64,000 nt of DNA from Rhizobium sp. Q54. GTDB lineage: Bacteria; Pseudomonadota; Alphaproteobacteria; Rhizobiales; Xanthobacteraceae. Below, piece by piece: positions 20,215 to 29,988 of this stretch. The notes beneath the pieces are model-generated. The model saw only the letters and a list, made by a program, of their open reading frames with translations, did no database searches and had not been told where the DNA came from. The first letter of the stretch is position 1; each line of letters opens with the position of its first letter. The position numbers were made by a program, and so were the translations under genes. The stretch spans positions 1 to 64,000 of the forward strand of contig CAMDSH010000010.1 in NCBI GenBank assembly GCA_945907045.1. The letters run 5' to 3'.

Positions 20215-22434
20215 ATGGCGGAAGTACTAAAGCCGGCCGCGGCGTCGGAGCCGCAGGCTATTTCGGAAGAAGCGCTGCGCAAGGCGGCCGAATTCGTCGC
20301 CCAGGAAGAAGGCGCGGCCAACCGGCTCTCCGGCTGGGTCGGCATTACCGTGACGGCGATCGCCGTCGCCATGACGCTGTTCCACCTCTATGCCGCCTAC
20401 GACATCGTGCCGACAATTGCGCTGCGCTACACCCACGTCGCCTTTGTCCTGCTGCTCAGCTTCCTGCTGTTCCCGCTGGCCGATCGTTTCCGCAACCGCA
20501 TTCAATGGTTCGACGTGGTTCCGCCGTTGCTCGGGATCGTGGTCATCGTCTACGCGCTCATGCAAGGCGACGATTTCACCGACCGCGCCGCCGTGCCGGA
20601 GCGCTGGGACGTCATTCTCGGCATCATCTTCATCGTGCTCGTGCTGGAAGCGGCGCGGCGCACGACCGGCTGGATCATGCCGTTCGTCGCGGTACTGTTC
20701 ATCGCCTATGCCTATTACGGCCCCTATCTGCCGCCGCCGTGGACGCATCGCGGCTACGACTTTGCGCGGCTTGTCGGCCATCTCTTCATCACGCTTGAAG
20801 GCATCTTCGGCGTGCCGGTCGATGTTTCGGCGACGCTCATCATAATGTTCACGATCTACGGCGCGATGCTGCAGCAGTCGGGCGCCGGAAAATTCTTCAT
20901 CGACTTCTCGCTAGCGGTCATGGGCGGCAAACCTTCCAGCGCCGGGCGCGCGGTGGTGGCTTCCTCGTTCCTGCTCGGCGGGCCTTCGGGTTCCGGCGTC
21001 GCGACGACGGTGATGATCGGCACGGTCGCCTATCCGATGCTGGCGAAAGCCGGGTTCGAGAAAAACGCCGCGGGCGGTTTGCTTGCCGCGGGCGGACTTG
21101 GCGCGATCATTTCGCCGCCGGTGCTCGGCGCCGCCGCATTTCTGATCGCCGAATTTCTGAAGATCAGTTATCTCGACGTGATCTGGATGGCGACAATCCC
21201 GACATGTCTCTATTACCTCTCGCTGCTGTTCATGGTGGAACTCGATTCTCTGCGCTTCGGCGCGCAGGAGGTCATCTTCAAGCAGGAGATGACGGTCTGG
21301 CAGATGACCAAGCGTTACGGCTTCCACTTCGTCTCGCTGGTCGCCGTCGTGATCTTCATGATCGTCGGCTATTCGCCGATGCTCGCGGTGTTCTATTCGA
21401 CGCTGCTGGCAGTCGCGATGAGCGCGCTTACGCCGGAAACATCGCTCGGTCCGCGCTGGCTGCTGCTCCCATTGCTGGGAATCGCCTTCGTTGCATCGTT
21501 GCTGTTCACGGTTCCCGGATTTGGTGCCTCGATCGGGGCGGCGATTTTCGCATCGTACTTCCCGTTATTCATGCTGGTGGCGATCGCGGTGCTCGGAATC
21601 ATCGGCCTGACGCCGGCGGGACAGGCGAGAGTGCCGACCTCGATAAAACTAACGACCGCGCTCGCCGACGGTTCGATCGGCGTACTCAGCGCGGCAACCA
21701 CCTGCGCGGCCGCCGGCATTATCGTCGGTGTCGTCACGCTCACTGGCCTCGGGCTGAAATTCTCCTCCATCGTCATCGATTATGCCGGTGGAAGCCTGCT
21801 GCTCACGGCGATCTACACGTGCCTGATCGTCTGGGTGATCGGCCTCGCGGTGCCGGTGACGGCGTCTTACATCATCTGCGCGGTGATCGCGGCGCCGGCG
21901 CTCATCAAGCTCGGCGTGCCGGATTTTGCCGCGCACATGTTCATCTTCTACTACGCGGTGCTCTCGGAAGTGTCGCCGCCCACCGCACTTTCTCCATTTG
22001 CGGCGGCCGCGATTACCGGCGGCGATCCGTACATAACCACCATGCAGGCGTGGAAATACACGCTGCCTGCGTTCCTGGTGCCGTTCGTGTTCGTGCTCGA
22101 TCCGCAGGGCATTGGCCTGCTGATGAAAATCCCGAAGGACGGCTCGATCTACGACATCATCTGGGTCACGCTGAAAACCGGTATCGGCCTTGGTGCCTTG
22201 GCCGCGTCGGCGCAGAACTGGGCGTTGCGGAAAAATACCACCGGCGAGCGCATCGCGTGGCTGATCTGCGGTTTGCTGCTGGTGTTCCCGAGCTTGCTGG
22301 AAGGCATGGCGGAAACGATCAGCGGCTATGACGTGCCGCATCCGGCTCCGTTCGGTCTGGCCCTCGGCGCGATAATATTGCTAAAACAAAAATTCGTTCC
22401 ACTAAAGCCGGCGGCGGAAACAATCCGCCGATAG
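20215..22434 (+). CDS. TAXI-type TRAP transporter fused membrane subunit
   Basis: This 739-residue inner-membrane protein joins the small (DctQ-like, 4 helices) and large (DctM-like, 12 helices) TRAP subunits in one chain, the usual arrangement for TAXI systems. GGPSGSGVATTVMIG and the EVSPPTALSPFAAAAITG segment are characteristic. It uses a sodium or proton gradient to take up an organic anion. ATG 20215 is preceded by GGGGGGAG. The periplasmic receptor gene starts 22 bases after its stop, so they form an operon. Confidence 0.95.
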   Translation: MAEVLKPAAASEPQAISEEALRKAAEFVAQEEGAANRLSGWVGITVTAIAVAMTLFHLYAAYDIVPTIALRYTHVAFVLLLSFLLFPLADRFRNRIQWFDVVPPLLGIVVIVYALMQGDDFTDRAAVPERWDVILGIIFIVLVLEAARRTTGWIMPFVAVLFIAYAYYGPYLPPPWTHRGYDFARLVGHLFITLEGIFGVPVDVSATLIIMFTIYGAMLQQSGAGKFFIDFSLAVMGGKPSSAGRAVVASSFLLGGPSGSGVATTVMIGTVAYPMLAKAGFEKNAAGGLLAAGGLGAIISPPVLGAAAFLIAEFLKISYLDVIWMATIPTCLYYLSLLFMVELDSLRFGAQEVIFKQEMTVWQMTKRYGFHFVSLVAVVIFMIVGYSPMLAVFYSTLLAVAMSALTPETSLGPRWLLLPLLGIAFVASLLFTVPGFGASIGAAIFASYFPLFMLVAIAVLGIIGLTPAGQARVPTSIKLTTALADGSIGVLSAATTCAAAGIIVGVVTLTGLGLKFSSIVIDYAGGSLLLTAIYTCLIVWVIGLAVPVTASYIICAVIAAPALIKLGVPDFAAHMFIFYYAVLSEVSPPTALSPFAAAAITGGDPYITTMQAWKYTLPAFLVPFVFVLDPQGIGLLMKIPKDGSIYDIIWVTLKTGIGLGALAASAQNWALRKNTTGERIAWLICGLLLVFPSLLEGMAETISGYDVPHPAPFGLALGAIILLKQKFVPLKPAAETIRR

Positions 22435-22456
22435 AAAATCGCAAATGGAGGATACA

Positions 22457-23446
22457 ATGTCGAAACAAACGTCAAAAAGACGCATGAAAAAATCAATGGC
22501 AACGCTGGCTCTGGTGCTGGGCAGTGCGCTCATCGCGGGCGCGGTCATTGCCCAGCAGCGCGTGATCTCGATCGCCACCGGCGGAACCGGCGGCGTGTAC
22601 TACCCGATGGGCGGCGGCCTTGCCAACGTGCTGTCCAAGTCGATCCCCGGCATGCAGGCGACGGCGGAAGTCACCGGCGGCTCGGTCGATAATCTCAAGC
22701 TGATCAATTCCGGCGGCAGCGAAATCGCCTTCTCGATGGTCGATGCCGCGCTCGATGCCTACAACGGCGAAGACAAGTTCAAGGGCACGAAAGTTCCGGT
22801 GCGCACGCTGATGGTGCTGTACCCGAACCAGATGCACGTCGTGACCATCGAGGGCACCGGCATCGAGAAGATGGATGACCTCAAGGGCAAGCGCGTGTCC
22901 ACCGGCTCCGGCGGCAGCGCCACCGAAGTCATGGCCTTCCGCGTGATCGAGGCCGCCGGTCTCGACAAGGACAAGGACATGAAGCGTGAACGGCTCGGCG
23001 TCGCCGAATCCGTCAACGCGCTCAAGGATAAAAAGATCGACGCCTTCTTCTGGGTCGGCGGCTTGCCGACCGCGGCGGTGACCGATCTCGGCGCGACCCC
23101 GGGCGTGAAGATCAAGCTGATCGACCACGCGGATCTCGCGGCGAAGATGAACGCCAAGTACGGCGACCTCTATGCCGGCAGCACGATCAAGACCGGCACC
23201 TATCCGGGTCAGACCGCGGACAACAAGAACACTGTGGTGTGGAACATCCTCGTCGCCAACGAGAAGATGTCCGAGAAGGAAGCCTACACCATCGTCAAGA
23301 CCATCTTCGACAAGAAGGCGGATCTCGTGGCGGTGCACGGCGAGGCGAAGAATTTCCTGATCGAAAATCAGGTGAAATCCTATTCGCCGATTCCGTGGCA
23401 TCCGGGCGCGGTGAAGTACCTCACCGAAAAAGGCGTCAAGATGTAA
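22457..23446 (+). CDS. TAXI family TRAP transporter periplasmic receptor
   Basis: The 329-residue protein has a signal peptide (hydrophobic core around residues 14-30) and then the TAXI start ISIATGGTGGVYYPMGGGLA. SEIAFSMVDAALDAYNG and the KGKRVSTGSGGSATE segment follow as in the NMT1/TAXI family. It binds the substrate in the periplasm and delivers it to the membrane subunit encoded just upstream. GGAGG stands 5 bases before ATG 22457. Glutamate/glutamine or other dicarboxylates are known TAXI ligands, but this one cannot be assigned. Confidence 0.94.
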   Translation: MSKQTSKRRMKKSMATLALVLGSALIAGAVIAQQRVISIATGGTGGVYYPMGGGLANVLSKSIPGMQATAEVTGGSVDNLKLINSGGSEIAFSMVDAALDAYNGEDKFKGTKVPVRTLMVLYPNQMHVVTIEGTGIEKMDDLKGKRVSTGSGGSATEVMAFRVIEAAGLDKDKDMKRERLGVAESVNALKDKKIDAFFWVGGLPTAAVTDLGATPGVKIKLIDHADLAAKMNAKYGDLYAGSTIKTGTYPGQTADNKNTVVWNILVANEKMSEKEAYTIVKTIFDKKADLVAVHGEAKNFLIENQVKSYSPIPWHPGAVKYLTEKGVKM

Positions 23447-23453
23447 TGGCATT

Positions 23454-23481
23454 CACCTCTCCCCGCATCCGGGGAGAGGTG
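23454..23481 (+). terminator. Hairpin after the TAXI operon
   Basis: A perfect 11-base stem (CACCTCTCCCC, 6-base loop, GGGGAGAGGTG) starts 7 bases after the receptor stop. No T-run follows. The same CTCTCCC core occurs at 15148, so it may be a dispersed repeat serving as a terminator. Confidence 0.55.
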
Positions 23482-23556
23482 CAACGCTTGCGAACATGGC
23501 TGGCTAAGCTGGCAGGGCGATAAAGCCGCTGGCCAATTCTGGGGGCTGAAATCGTC

Positions 23557-23835
23557 ATGAGCATCGATCGCATTTTTCTCATCTTCGCTTTGGTGGCCGG
23601 CGCCGCTTGCGGCCTCGTTCTGGTGGAGGTTCCCGCTGCCCGCGAATTCCGGCTGCCGCCGTATTTCTGGGTGATCCTCGCGATCGCCGCGTTCGAAGGC
23701 GTTGCGTATTTTCGCAGCCGCGGCGCGCCCGGCACCGTCATCGCGGTTGAAACGCGCTTCATCGGCTTTGGCATCGCCATCGCGCTGATGATCGCGATCC
23801 CTGCCATTGCCGGTGTCCAGATACGCTACTTCTAG
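23557..23835 (+). CDS. Small integral membrane protein
   Basis: The 92-residue product has three hydrophobic stretches (about residues 5-24, 36-50 and 70-88). The middle linker contains a short Arg-rich stretch (YFRSRGAPG). It lies 110 bases after the TAXI receptor and beyond its hairpin, so it may be separately transcribed. I recognise no family. Confidence 0.65.
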   Translation: MSIDRIFLIFALVAGAACGLVLVEVPAAREFRLPPYFWVILAIAAFEGVAYFRSRGAPGTVIAVETRFIGFGIAIALMIAIPAIAGVQIRYF

Positions 23836-23955
23836 GCCGCAATTCCGCCCGCGTTGACGAAGCGTTTACCAGGAATTGCGAACCCGCCTTCGCCCCGCCG
23901 CATCCGCCGCAAAGCCAGCCGGTTCCTGCCTTTTCGCGCCTTCCTGCCGCCGCGC

Positions 23956-23980
23956 GATTAACACCTTCGCAAGGTTAATC
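23956..23980. promoter_or_regulatory. Dyad symmetric site upstream of SleB-type hydrolase
   Basis: GATTAAC-A-CCTT and AAGG-TTAATC face each other across CGC, with a two-base bulge in the left arm. It lies 57-81 bases upstream of the GTG start and has the look of a repressor or activator site. The GTTAA core also resembles half of a CtrA box. It could be either. Confidence 0.35.
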
Positions 23981-24036
23981 GCTCCATAAAATAATCGCTC
24001 GCATTGCCGCCGCGGTGACGGCAAGCGAACGCGTGT

Positions 24037-25380
24037 GTGGGTTGTGCAGCGTTGCGTGTGTGTGGCGTAGAGCTTCCGGTTTTGCGTAACGGGCTGAAGG
24101 TCGCGCGGGCGTCCATCGGTCTTGCCGCCGCGTTCATTCTATTGCCGAACCAGATCGGCTTTCAGGACATCACCTCGCTGCTCGCGCGCCAGCCGGCCGT
24201 CGCCGAGCGCTGGCACCGGCACATTATCGCTTCGCCGTTCGGGACCATCCATTCCGCGACGCTGAGCATGCCTCGCCCGCTTGGCACCACGATGCCGCCG
24301 CCGCTCGGCTACGATCTCGCCAGCCTGAACAGGCGAAATCCGCTTGGCGATCTGCAAGGCATGCCGTCGCTGGAATTTCCCAAGGCCAACCGCGGCAAGA
24401 AGGGCGACGCGCTGGTGTCGCGTCCGCGCGAGCCGCTGCCCGAACTTGCGCCGCGCGAGCCCGCGGCCGAGCCGGAAAGCGAACAAGCCGGCACGGAAGA
24501 CTTGGGCGAGGATAAAGACGCGCGCTTCGAGGCGTTTCCCTATTACGACAGTTCGGAGCCATACGACTTGCAGCCGTCCGCCGTCGACAAGGTGGAACTG
24601 CCATACCAAGACCTGCCGCCGACGGATCTGGCGGCTGCGGCGCGCGCCGGCAGCGAGAGCGGCGACCCTCGGCTTTATTTCGGCATCGACCCGATGAGTT
24701 CGCTCGAGGCCATCGTGCCGTCGACGGAAGTCCCGATGCGCGAAGCGGCGCTTGCGCGCACCGATCCGGACATCAAGCTCTCCGCGCTAAACCCTAACGC
24801 GGTGGATGCCAACAAGGAAAAACCCGGCGAGACGGTGGCGCCCAAAGGCGAAGTCACCGGCGAAGGCAAGCGTCCGATGTCGCCGGCCGAGCGGCTGAAA
24901 CTTGAAGGCGACGCACGCGCCAAGGCGGAGAAGTGTCTCGCCAACGCGATTTATTTCGAAGCGCGCGGCGAACCTGTGCGCGGGCAGATTGCCGTGGCGC
25001 AGGTGGTGATGAACCGCGTGTTCTCCGGCTATTACCCGAACGATGTTTGCGGCGTCGTCTATCAAAACTCGCACCGCCATCTCGCTTGTCAGTTCACCTT
25101 CGCCTGCGACGGCATTCCCGATGTCGTCACCGAGCCTGAAGCCTGGTCGCGCGCCAAGAGCATTTCCAAGGACACGCTCGACGGCAAGTTGTGGATGCCG
25201 GAGGTGGCGAAGTCGACTCACTATCACGCCTATTGGGTGAGGCCGAGCTGGGTGAACGAGATGAAGAAGATGTACAAGTTCGGCGTGCATACCTTCTATC
25301 GCCCGCGCGCATGGGGTGACGGCGCCGACAAGCCCAGCTGGGGCGACGCCGTGGCGACGCGAGAAGCGGAAAAGCTTTAG
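24037..25380 (+). CDS. SleB-type cell wall hydrolase
   Basis: The 447-residue protein has an N-terminal membrane or signal segment (residues about 22-45), a long Pro/Glu/Ala-rich linker of some 230 residues, and a C-terminal Hydrolase_2 (SleB) domain. In that domain CLANAIYFEARGEPVRGQIA holds the catalytic glutamate (in YFEARGE), and CQFTFACDG follows. Members act as lytic enzymes on peptidoglycan. The GTG start at 24037 has no strong ribosome site, so the first residues are uncertain. Confidence 0.88.
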   Translation: MGCAALRVCGVELPVLRNGLKVARASIGLAAAFILLPNQIGFQDITSLLARQPAVAERWHRHIIASPFGTIHSATLSMPRPLGTTMPPPLGYDLASLNRRNPLGDLQGMPSLEFPKANRGKKGDALVSRPREPLPELAPREPAAEPESEQAGTEDLGEDKDARFEAFPYYDSSEPYDLQPSAVDKVELPYQDLPPTDLAAAARAGSESGDPRLYFGIDPMSSLEAIVPSTEVPMREAALARTDPDIKLSALNPNAVDANKEKPGETVAPKGEVTGEGKRPMSPAERLKLEGDARAKAEKCLANAIYFEARGEPVRGQIAVAQVVMNRVFSGYYPNDVCGVVYQNSHRHLACQFTFACDGIPDVVTEPEAWSRAKSISKDTLDGKLWMPEVAKSTHYHAYWVRPSWVNEMKKMYKFGVHTFYRPRAWGDGADKPSWGDAVATREAEKL

Positions 25381-25508
25381 CGGTCAACGCCAGCCATGCG
25401 TCCGGCAAATGGCTAGGATCACGAATATTCGTTTTCGCCTGAGCGTTGAAAGTCCTACATTGCGGCCCGTGCCCTCCGGGCAGGCCGGGGCCAACAGGAT
25501 TTTCCACC

Positions 25509-26741
25509 ATGACATCAGCGACCGCTTCCGCGACCGGCTGGCGCACGCCCGCCGTCATCGTCATCTGCGGCTGCTTGATCGCGATGATCAGTTTCGGCCC
25601 GCGTTCCTCGCTTGGCCAGTTTCAGCTTCCGCTGCTGTCCTCGAATAACTGGGGCCGCGACGTCTTCTCCTTCGCGCTCGCAATTCAGAATTTGCTTTGG
25701 GGCGTCGGTCAGCCGCTGGCGGGCGGCATCGCCGACCGCTTCGGCAGCGTTCGGGTGATCTGCGCGGGCGCAATTCTCTATGCCGCCGGCCTCGCCATGA
25801 TGGCTTACGCCACCACGCCCGCCGCGCTGCAACTTTCGGCGGGCGTATTGATCGGCTTCGGCCTGTCCGGCTGCTCGTTCAATCTGGTGATCGGCGCGCT
25901 TGGCAAGCTGGTGCCGGAGGCCTGGCGCTCGCTGGCGTTCGGAGCCGGCACCGCCGCGGGTTCTTTCGGACAATTTTTGTTCTCGCCGCTGGCTCAGGCG
26001 TTGATGGACACCTCCGACTGGCAGACCGCGATGCTGATTTTCGCCGGCATCATTCTTCTCGTCTTGCCGCTGTCGCTGGCGCTGGCAACTCCGGCGACAT
26101 CGGCCGCCGCGGCCACGACAATCGTACCGCAGTCGTACAAGCAGGCTCTCTCCGAGGCGTTCGGGCACCGCAGTTATGTTTTGCTTGTGCTCGGCTTCTT
26201 CACTTGCGGTTTCCAGCTTGCCTTCGTCACCGTGCATCTGCCGGCCTATCTGATCGATCGCGGCATGAGCGCACACATCGGTGGCTGGACGCTCGGCGTC
26301 ATTGGGCTGTTCAATATTTTCGGCTCGCTCACCTCCGGTTATCTCGGCAACCACATGCCGAGGCGCTACATCCTCTCGTTCATCTATTTCATGCGCGCGG
26401 CTTCAATCGTCGTCTTCATCCTGTTGCCGGCCTCGCCGGTAACGACGCTTATTTTCGGCGCGGTCACCGGGCTGCTGTGGCTGTCCACCGTGCCGCCCAC
26501 GTCGGGACTGGTCGCTGTGATGTTCGGCACGCGCTGGCTCACGATGCTGTTCGGCTTTGCCTTCTTCAGCCATCAGGTCGGCGGCTTCCTCGGCGTGCTG
26601 CTCGGCGGCATCGTGTTCGAACGAACGGGTTCCTACGATCTGGTGTGGTGGCTGTCGGTATTCTTCGGCGTCGCCTCGGCAGTCATCAACCTGCCTATCG
26701 TGGAAAAGCCGGTGGCGCGGGCGGCTGGGGCCGCGGCGTAA
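25509..26741 (+). CDS. Major facilitator superfamily transporter
   Basis: The 410-residue carrier has 12 hydrophobic segments. The first half has WGVGQPLAGGIADRFGSVRV, the MFS loop 2-3 signature, and the second half YLGNHMPRRY. It resembles monocarboxylate/oxalate-formate-type MFS members, so an organic acid is a plausible substrate. It begins at ATG 25509, 9 bases after an AGGA. It is followed 65 bases later by acrylyl-CoA reductase, which may or may not be functionally linked. Confidence 0.9.
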   Translation: MTSATASATGWRTPAVIVICGCLIAMISFGPRSSLGQFQLPLLSSNNWGRDVFSFALAIQNLLWGVGQPLAGGIADRFGSVRVICAGAILYAAGLAMMAYATTPAALQLSAGVLIGFGLSGCSFNLVIGALGKLVPEAWRSLAFGAGTAAGSFGQFLFSPLAQALMDTSDWQTAMLIFAGIILLVLPLSLALATPATSAAAATTIVPQSYKQALSEAFGHRSYVLLVLGFFTCGFQLAFVTVHLPAYLIDRGMSAHIGGWTLGVIGLFNIFGSLTSGYLGNHMPRRYILSFIYFMRAASIVVFILLPASPVTTLIFGAVTGLLWLSTVPPTSGLVAVMFGTRWLTMLFGFAFFSHQVGGFLGVLLGGIVFERTGSYDLVWWLSVFFGVASAVINLPIVEKPVARAAGAAA

Positions 26742-26806
26742 GCAGCTTGCGCTTGGCGTTGCGGCGCGTCACAAATACTCGCTGAAATTTTCTCAGTGAG
26801 GCGCGC

Positions 26807-27793
26807 GTGGCATCATTCAAGGCGATCGTGATCGAGAAGTCGGAAACCGGCACCAAGGCCGCGCTCGCCGATTTCGACGAAAAAGATTTGATGGACGGCG
26901 ATGTCACCGTCCGCGTCGAATATTCCACCGTGAACTACAAAGACGGCCTCGCGGTCACCGGCAAGGCGCCCGTCGTGCGCCGCTTTCCGATGATCCCCGG
27001 CGTGGATTTCGCCGGAACGGTCGAGACCTCTTCGCATCCCGGCTGGAAAGCCGGCGACAAGGTCATCCTCAATGGCTGGGGCACCGGCGAGACGCATCTC
27101 GGCGCCTATGCCGGGAAGGCGCGCGTCAAAGGCGATTGGCTGGTTCGGCTGCCCGCGAGCATGAGCACGCGCGAGGCGATGGCGATCGGCACCGCCGGTT
27201 ACACCGCGATGCTCTCCGTGATGGCGCTGGAGCGCCACGGCCTGAAACCCGATCGCGGTCCCATCGTGGTGACGGGCGCCGCGGGCGGCGTCGGTTCGGT
27301 CGCCATCGCGATCCTCGCCAAGCTTGGTTTTACGGTCGCCGCCGTTACGGGACGCCCGCAGGAGGCGGACTATCTCAAGGGGCTGGGCGCCGCCGAGATC
27401 ATCGAGCGCAAGGAACTCTCCGGGCCGCCGAAGCCGCTGGCCAAGGAGCGCTGGGCGGGGGGCGTCGATGCCGTCGGCTCCACGACCTTGGCCAATGTGC
27501 TCTCCATGACCCGCTACGGCGGGGCGGTGGCCGCCTGCGGCCTCGCCGGGGGCATGGACCTTCCCACCAGCGTTGCCCCCTTCATTCTGCGCGGTGTGTG
27601 TCTTCTGGGCATCGATTCCGTCATGGCCCCCCTCAAATTGCGCCAGGAAGCCTGGAAACGGCTGGAAACTGGCCTGGACCGCCAAAAATTGGCCTCGATG
27701 ACCACGGAAATAGGGCTTTCAGGGGTGCTGGAAGCCGCTCCCCGCATCCTTGCGGGCGAGGTGCGCGGCCGGATCGTGGTCAAGACTGGGTAA
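26807..27793 (+). CDS. acuI: Acrylyl-CoA reductase (NADPH), AcuI/YhdH type
   Basis: AcuI reduces acrylyl-CoA to propionyl-CoA with NADPH; this detoxifies acrylyl-CoA produced from 3-hydroxypropionate or dimethylsulfoniopropionate. The 328-residue protein is a zinc-free medium-chain dehydrogenase/reductase. It has the YhdH/AcuI signatures [29 protein letters not shown] and [14 protein letters not shown], plus the nucleotide loop [10 protein letters not shown]. The GTG start is at 26807. No dddL- or prpE-like partner is adjacent. Confidence 0.9.
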   Translation: MASFKAIVIEKSETGTKAALADFDEKDLMDGDVTVRVEYSTVNYKDGLAVTGKAPVVRRFPMIPGVDFAGTVETSSHPGWKAGDKVILNGWGTGETHLGAYAGKARVKGDWLVRLPASMSTREAMAIGTAGYTAMLSVMALERHGLKPDRGPIVVTGAAGGVGSVAIAILAKLGFTVAAVTGRPQEADYLKGLGAAEIIERKELSGPPKPLAKERWAGGVDAVGSTTLANVLSMTRYGGAVAACGLAGGMDLPTSVAPFILRGVCLLGIDSVMAPLKLRQEAWKRLETGLDRQKLASMTTEIGLSGVLEAAPRILAGEVRGRIVVKTG

Positions 27794-27906
27794 ACGCGTT
27801 CAGAATTTATCGACGACTGGCAGTCATAATCGGCTAAATTACCCCCGGCTCGCGAGACGAGCTTGGGTTGTCTTAGTCGGTTGCGTCAGCCTGAGTGGAG
27901 TTTGTG

Positions 27907-28353
27907 ATGCTGCGTGGGTTCCTCGTATTGGCCGGTTTGTTGTCCGCCATGCCGGCGGTGGCCGGTGAGTTGAAGGCGGAAGATGCCCGGCGCTTGGTCG
28001 TCGGCAAGCTCTACGCCTACACCTGCTTCGAAGGCACGCGCGGCATGGGCCGCGTCCATTCCGACGGCTCTGTCATCGGCACAATCCAGTTTCAGGGCAG
28101 TGGCCCCGTTCGCAACGCCTGGCTTCCCGCCGGCACGTTGCGGGTGAAAGGCGAATCCGTCTGCGCCGCCGTGAAAAGCATGCCGTTCGAGCCGTGCTTT
28201 AGCCTCGAGCAGACCGGGCAGAATTCTTTCCGTGGCACGGTCTACGGTCTCGGCTTCGCTTATTGCGATTTCATCCGCCGGGGTGGAACGTCACGCGTGG
28301 CCGGAACGTCGCAGCAGCCGATGCAGTTGCAATCGGCGGCCTCGGCCGAATAA
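27907..28353 (+). CDS. Secreted protein of unknown function
   Basis: The 148-residue product carries a signal peptide (residues 1-19, ending VAG before ELKAEDA). The mature domain has four cysteines in two close pairs (YTCFEGT, SVCAAVK, EPCFSLE, AYCDFIR), which suggests disulfides. A GTGGAG site is 6 bases before ATG 27907. It converges with the thioesterase gene (13 bases between). I cannot name a family. Confidence 0.72.
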   Translation: MLRGFLVLAGLLSAMPAVAGELKAEDARRLVVGKLYAYTCFEGTRGMGRVHSDGSVIGTIQFQGSGPVRNAWLPAGTLRVKGESVCAAVKSMPFEPCFSLEQTGQNSFRGTVYGLGFAYCDFIRRGGTSRVAGTSQQPMQLQSAASAE

Positions 28354-28366
28354 GTCTCCAACGCTT

Positions 28367-28843
28367 TCAGCTTTTCGCCGGAAAGATCATGCACGTCGTC
28401 GTGGCGTGGGCGTAAAGCTTGCCCGCGCGATCCTTCACGTCGCCTTCCGAAGTCGCCAGCGTGCGCCCGCGATGAATGACGCGCCCCTCGGCGCGCACCG
28501 GGCCGCTGTCCTTGTTCAACGGCCGCACGAAATTGATCTTCAGCTCCAGCGTCGTCCACGCATCGCCTTTGGCCAGCGTCGAGAAGATGGCGCAGCCGAG
28601 CGCCGAGTCGAGCAGCGTCGCGGCAAAGCCGCCGTGCACGGTACCGATCGGATTGTAATGGCGGAACTCCGGCAAGCCTTCGAACGCCGCCTTGCCGTTT
28701 GAGGCCTCGACCAGATGGAAGCCCAGAGTTTGCGCGATCGGCGGCTGCGGCAGCGTGCCGGCGATGATGCCGTTGAGAAAACTTAGGCCGTCATGCGAGA
28801 GCAAAGTCTCGGCCGGCACGACGCCATAATTTCGCTCGCTCAT
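28367..28843 (-). CDS. PaaI-family hotdog thioesterase
   Basis: The 158-residue hotdog-fold protein should cleave acyl-CoA thioesters. The core HYNPIGTVHGGFAATLLDSALG is the PaaI-type active-site helix region, followed by the strand ELKINFVRPL. GAGGA precedes ATG 28843; the longer upstream frame would overlap the phosphatase gene. It lies 7 bases downstream of that gene and is the last of a five-gene minus-strand operon. The acyl substrate is unknown. Confidence 0.88.
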   Translation of the reverse strand: MSERNYGVVPAETLLSHDGLSFLNGIIAGTLPQPPIAQTLGFHLVEASNGKAAFEGLPEFRHYNPIGTVHGGFAATLLDSALGCAIFSTLAKGDAWTTLELKINFVRPLNKDSGPVRAEGRVIHRGRTLATSEGDVKDRAGKLYAHATTTCMIFPAKS

Positions 28844-28850
28844 GAGTTCC

Positions 28851-29357
28851 TCATTTGATGTCCAGCCGGAACGGATCGCCTTCATAGGCGCCGGTTCCGG
28901 GTCCGATAGTTTCCACCGCGCGCACCATGCGGCCCTCGCGCCCCAGCATGCGGTCGGCGAGCGAAACGATGCGCGCGTTCGGCTGAGCCGTGCGCGAGGC
29001 GCGGCGGATGTCCTGAGCGATCTGCAATTCATCGCGCTTCGGATTGAGCGCGCAGGCCGCGACGAACGCGCCGGCGGTGGAGCGGCTGATGCCGGCATAG
29101 CAATGCACCACCATAGGCGCGGCTCGATCCCACGCCTGCACGAATGCGATCAGCCGCGCGACGTGTTCCTGCGCGGGCGCGGTCTGTCCCTCGATGTGCT
29201 CGACGATGTCGTCCATGCCGAGAATGAGATGATTGTCCGCCGCGATGCCGTCCGGCCGCACGACCAAATCAGTATCGCGCAGCAGCGTGACGACATGGCG
29301 GGCGCGAGTCTCAATGACGGTTTGATGCAGGCGCGCCAGTGAACAGACGTGGATCAT
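28851..29357 (-). CDS. Protein tyrosine phosphatase family protein
   Basis: The 168-residue protein has the cysteine-phosphatase signature HCYAGISRS, with Cys86 and Arg92 as nucleophile and phosphate ligand. The length fits small dual-specificity-like phosphatases common in Hyphomicrobiales. The general-acid aspartate is probably among DD at 49-50. It starts 7 bases after the HD hydrolase stop and ends 7 bases before the thioesterase start. Substrate is unknown. Confidence 0.88.
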   Translation of the reverse strand: MIHVCSLARLHQTVIETRARHVVTLLRDTDLVVRPDGIAADNHLILGMDDIVEHIEGQTAPAQEHVARLIAFVQAWDRAAPMVVHCYAGISRSTAGAFVAACALNPKRDELQIAQDIRRASRTAQPNARIVSLADRMLGREGRMVRAVETIGPGTGAYEGDPFRLDIK

Positions 29358-29364
29358 AGCTGTG

Positions 29365-29988
29365 TTACTCGCGCAGCAGTTTGACGAAGCGCTCGCGGTA
29401 GCGCGTCTCCGCCGTTACGGCGGGCCAGGGAACGAGATAATCGCGCTCCAGCGCGGTCGAGAATACCGGAGGCGGGCCGAAGAAGCGCCGCGCCTCGGCG
29501 GTCTCGAAACCCGCAAGCCTTGTCGCCTCAAAAAAAGCCGCGCCGCGATCGGCCGCCTTGATCTGCTTCTGCAGGCTTTCCGGCAGCACGGCGGGCAATC
29601 CGAACCGTACGTGGATGGCGGCGAGCAGGCGCAACTCCACCGCCTTGTAGCTGTTGCCGATCACAGCCTTGAACGGCGAAATCATGTCACCGATCACGTA
29701 TTCCGGCGCATCGTGCAGCAGCACCGCGAGACGGCCCACGCGGTCGAGGTTCGGAGATTTCTGGCGCGCGACCGCTTCCACCAGCAGTGAATGCTGCGCG
29801 ACCGAATAGATGTGCGCGCCTTTGGTTTGGCCGTTCCATCGCGCGACGCGCGCCAGCCCATGCGCGATGTCTTCCATCTCCACGTCGAGCGGCGAGGGGT
29901 CGAGCAGATCGAGCCGCCGGCCCGACAACATGCGCTGCCAGGCGCGCGGCGCTTTCGTTTTTTTTGTCGTGCGCGGACGTTTGCTCAT
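29365..29988 (-). CDS. HD-domain phosphohydrolase (YfbR-like)
   Basis: The 207-residue protein starts with a Lys/Arg-rich stretch and then has the HD-domain metal ligands: HSLLVEAV, LLHDAPEYVIGD (the HD pair) and later an AADRGAA segment with the distal Asp. The organisation is that of the 5'-nucleotidase YfbR and related HD hydrolases. ATG 29988 overlaps the tag stop (ATGA), so translation is coupled. It probably acts on deoxynucleoside monophosphates, but this is inference. Confidence 0.85.
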   Translation of the reverse strand: MSKRPRTTKKTKAPRAWQRMLSGRRLDLLDPSPLDVEMEDIAHGLARVARWNGQTKGAHIYSVAQHSLLVEAVARQKSPNLDRVGRLAVLLHDAPEYVIGDMISPFKAVIGNSYKAVELRLLAAIHVRFGLPAVLPESLQKQIKAADRGAAFFEATRLAGFETAEARRFFGPPPVFSTALERDYLVPWPAVTAETRYRERFVKLLRE

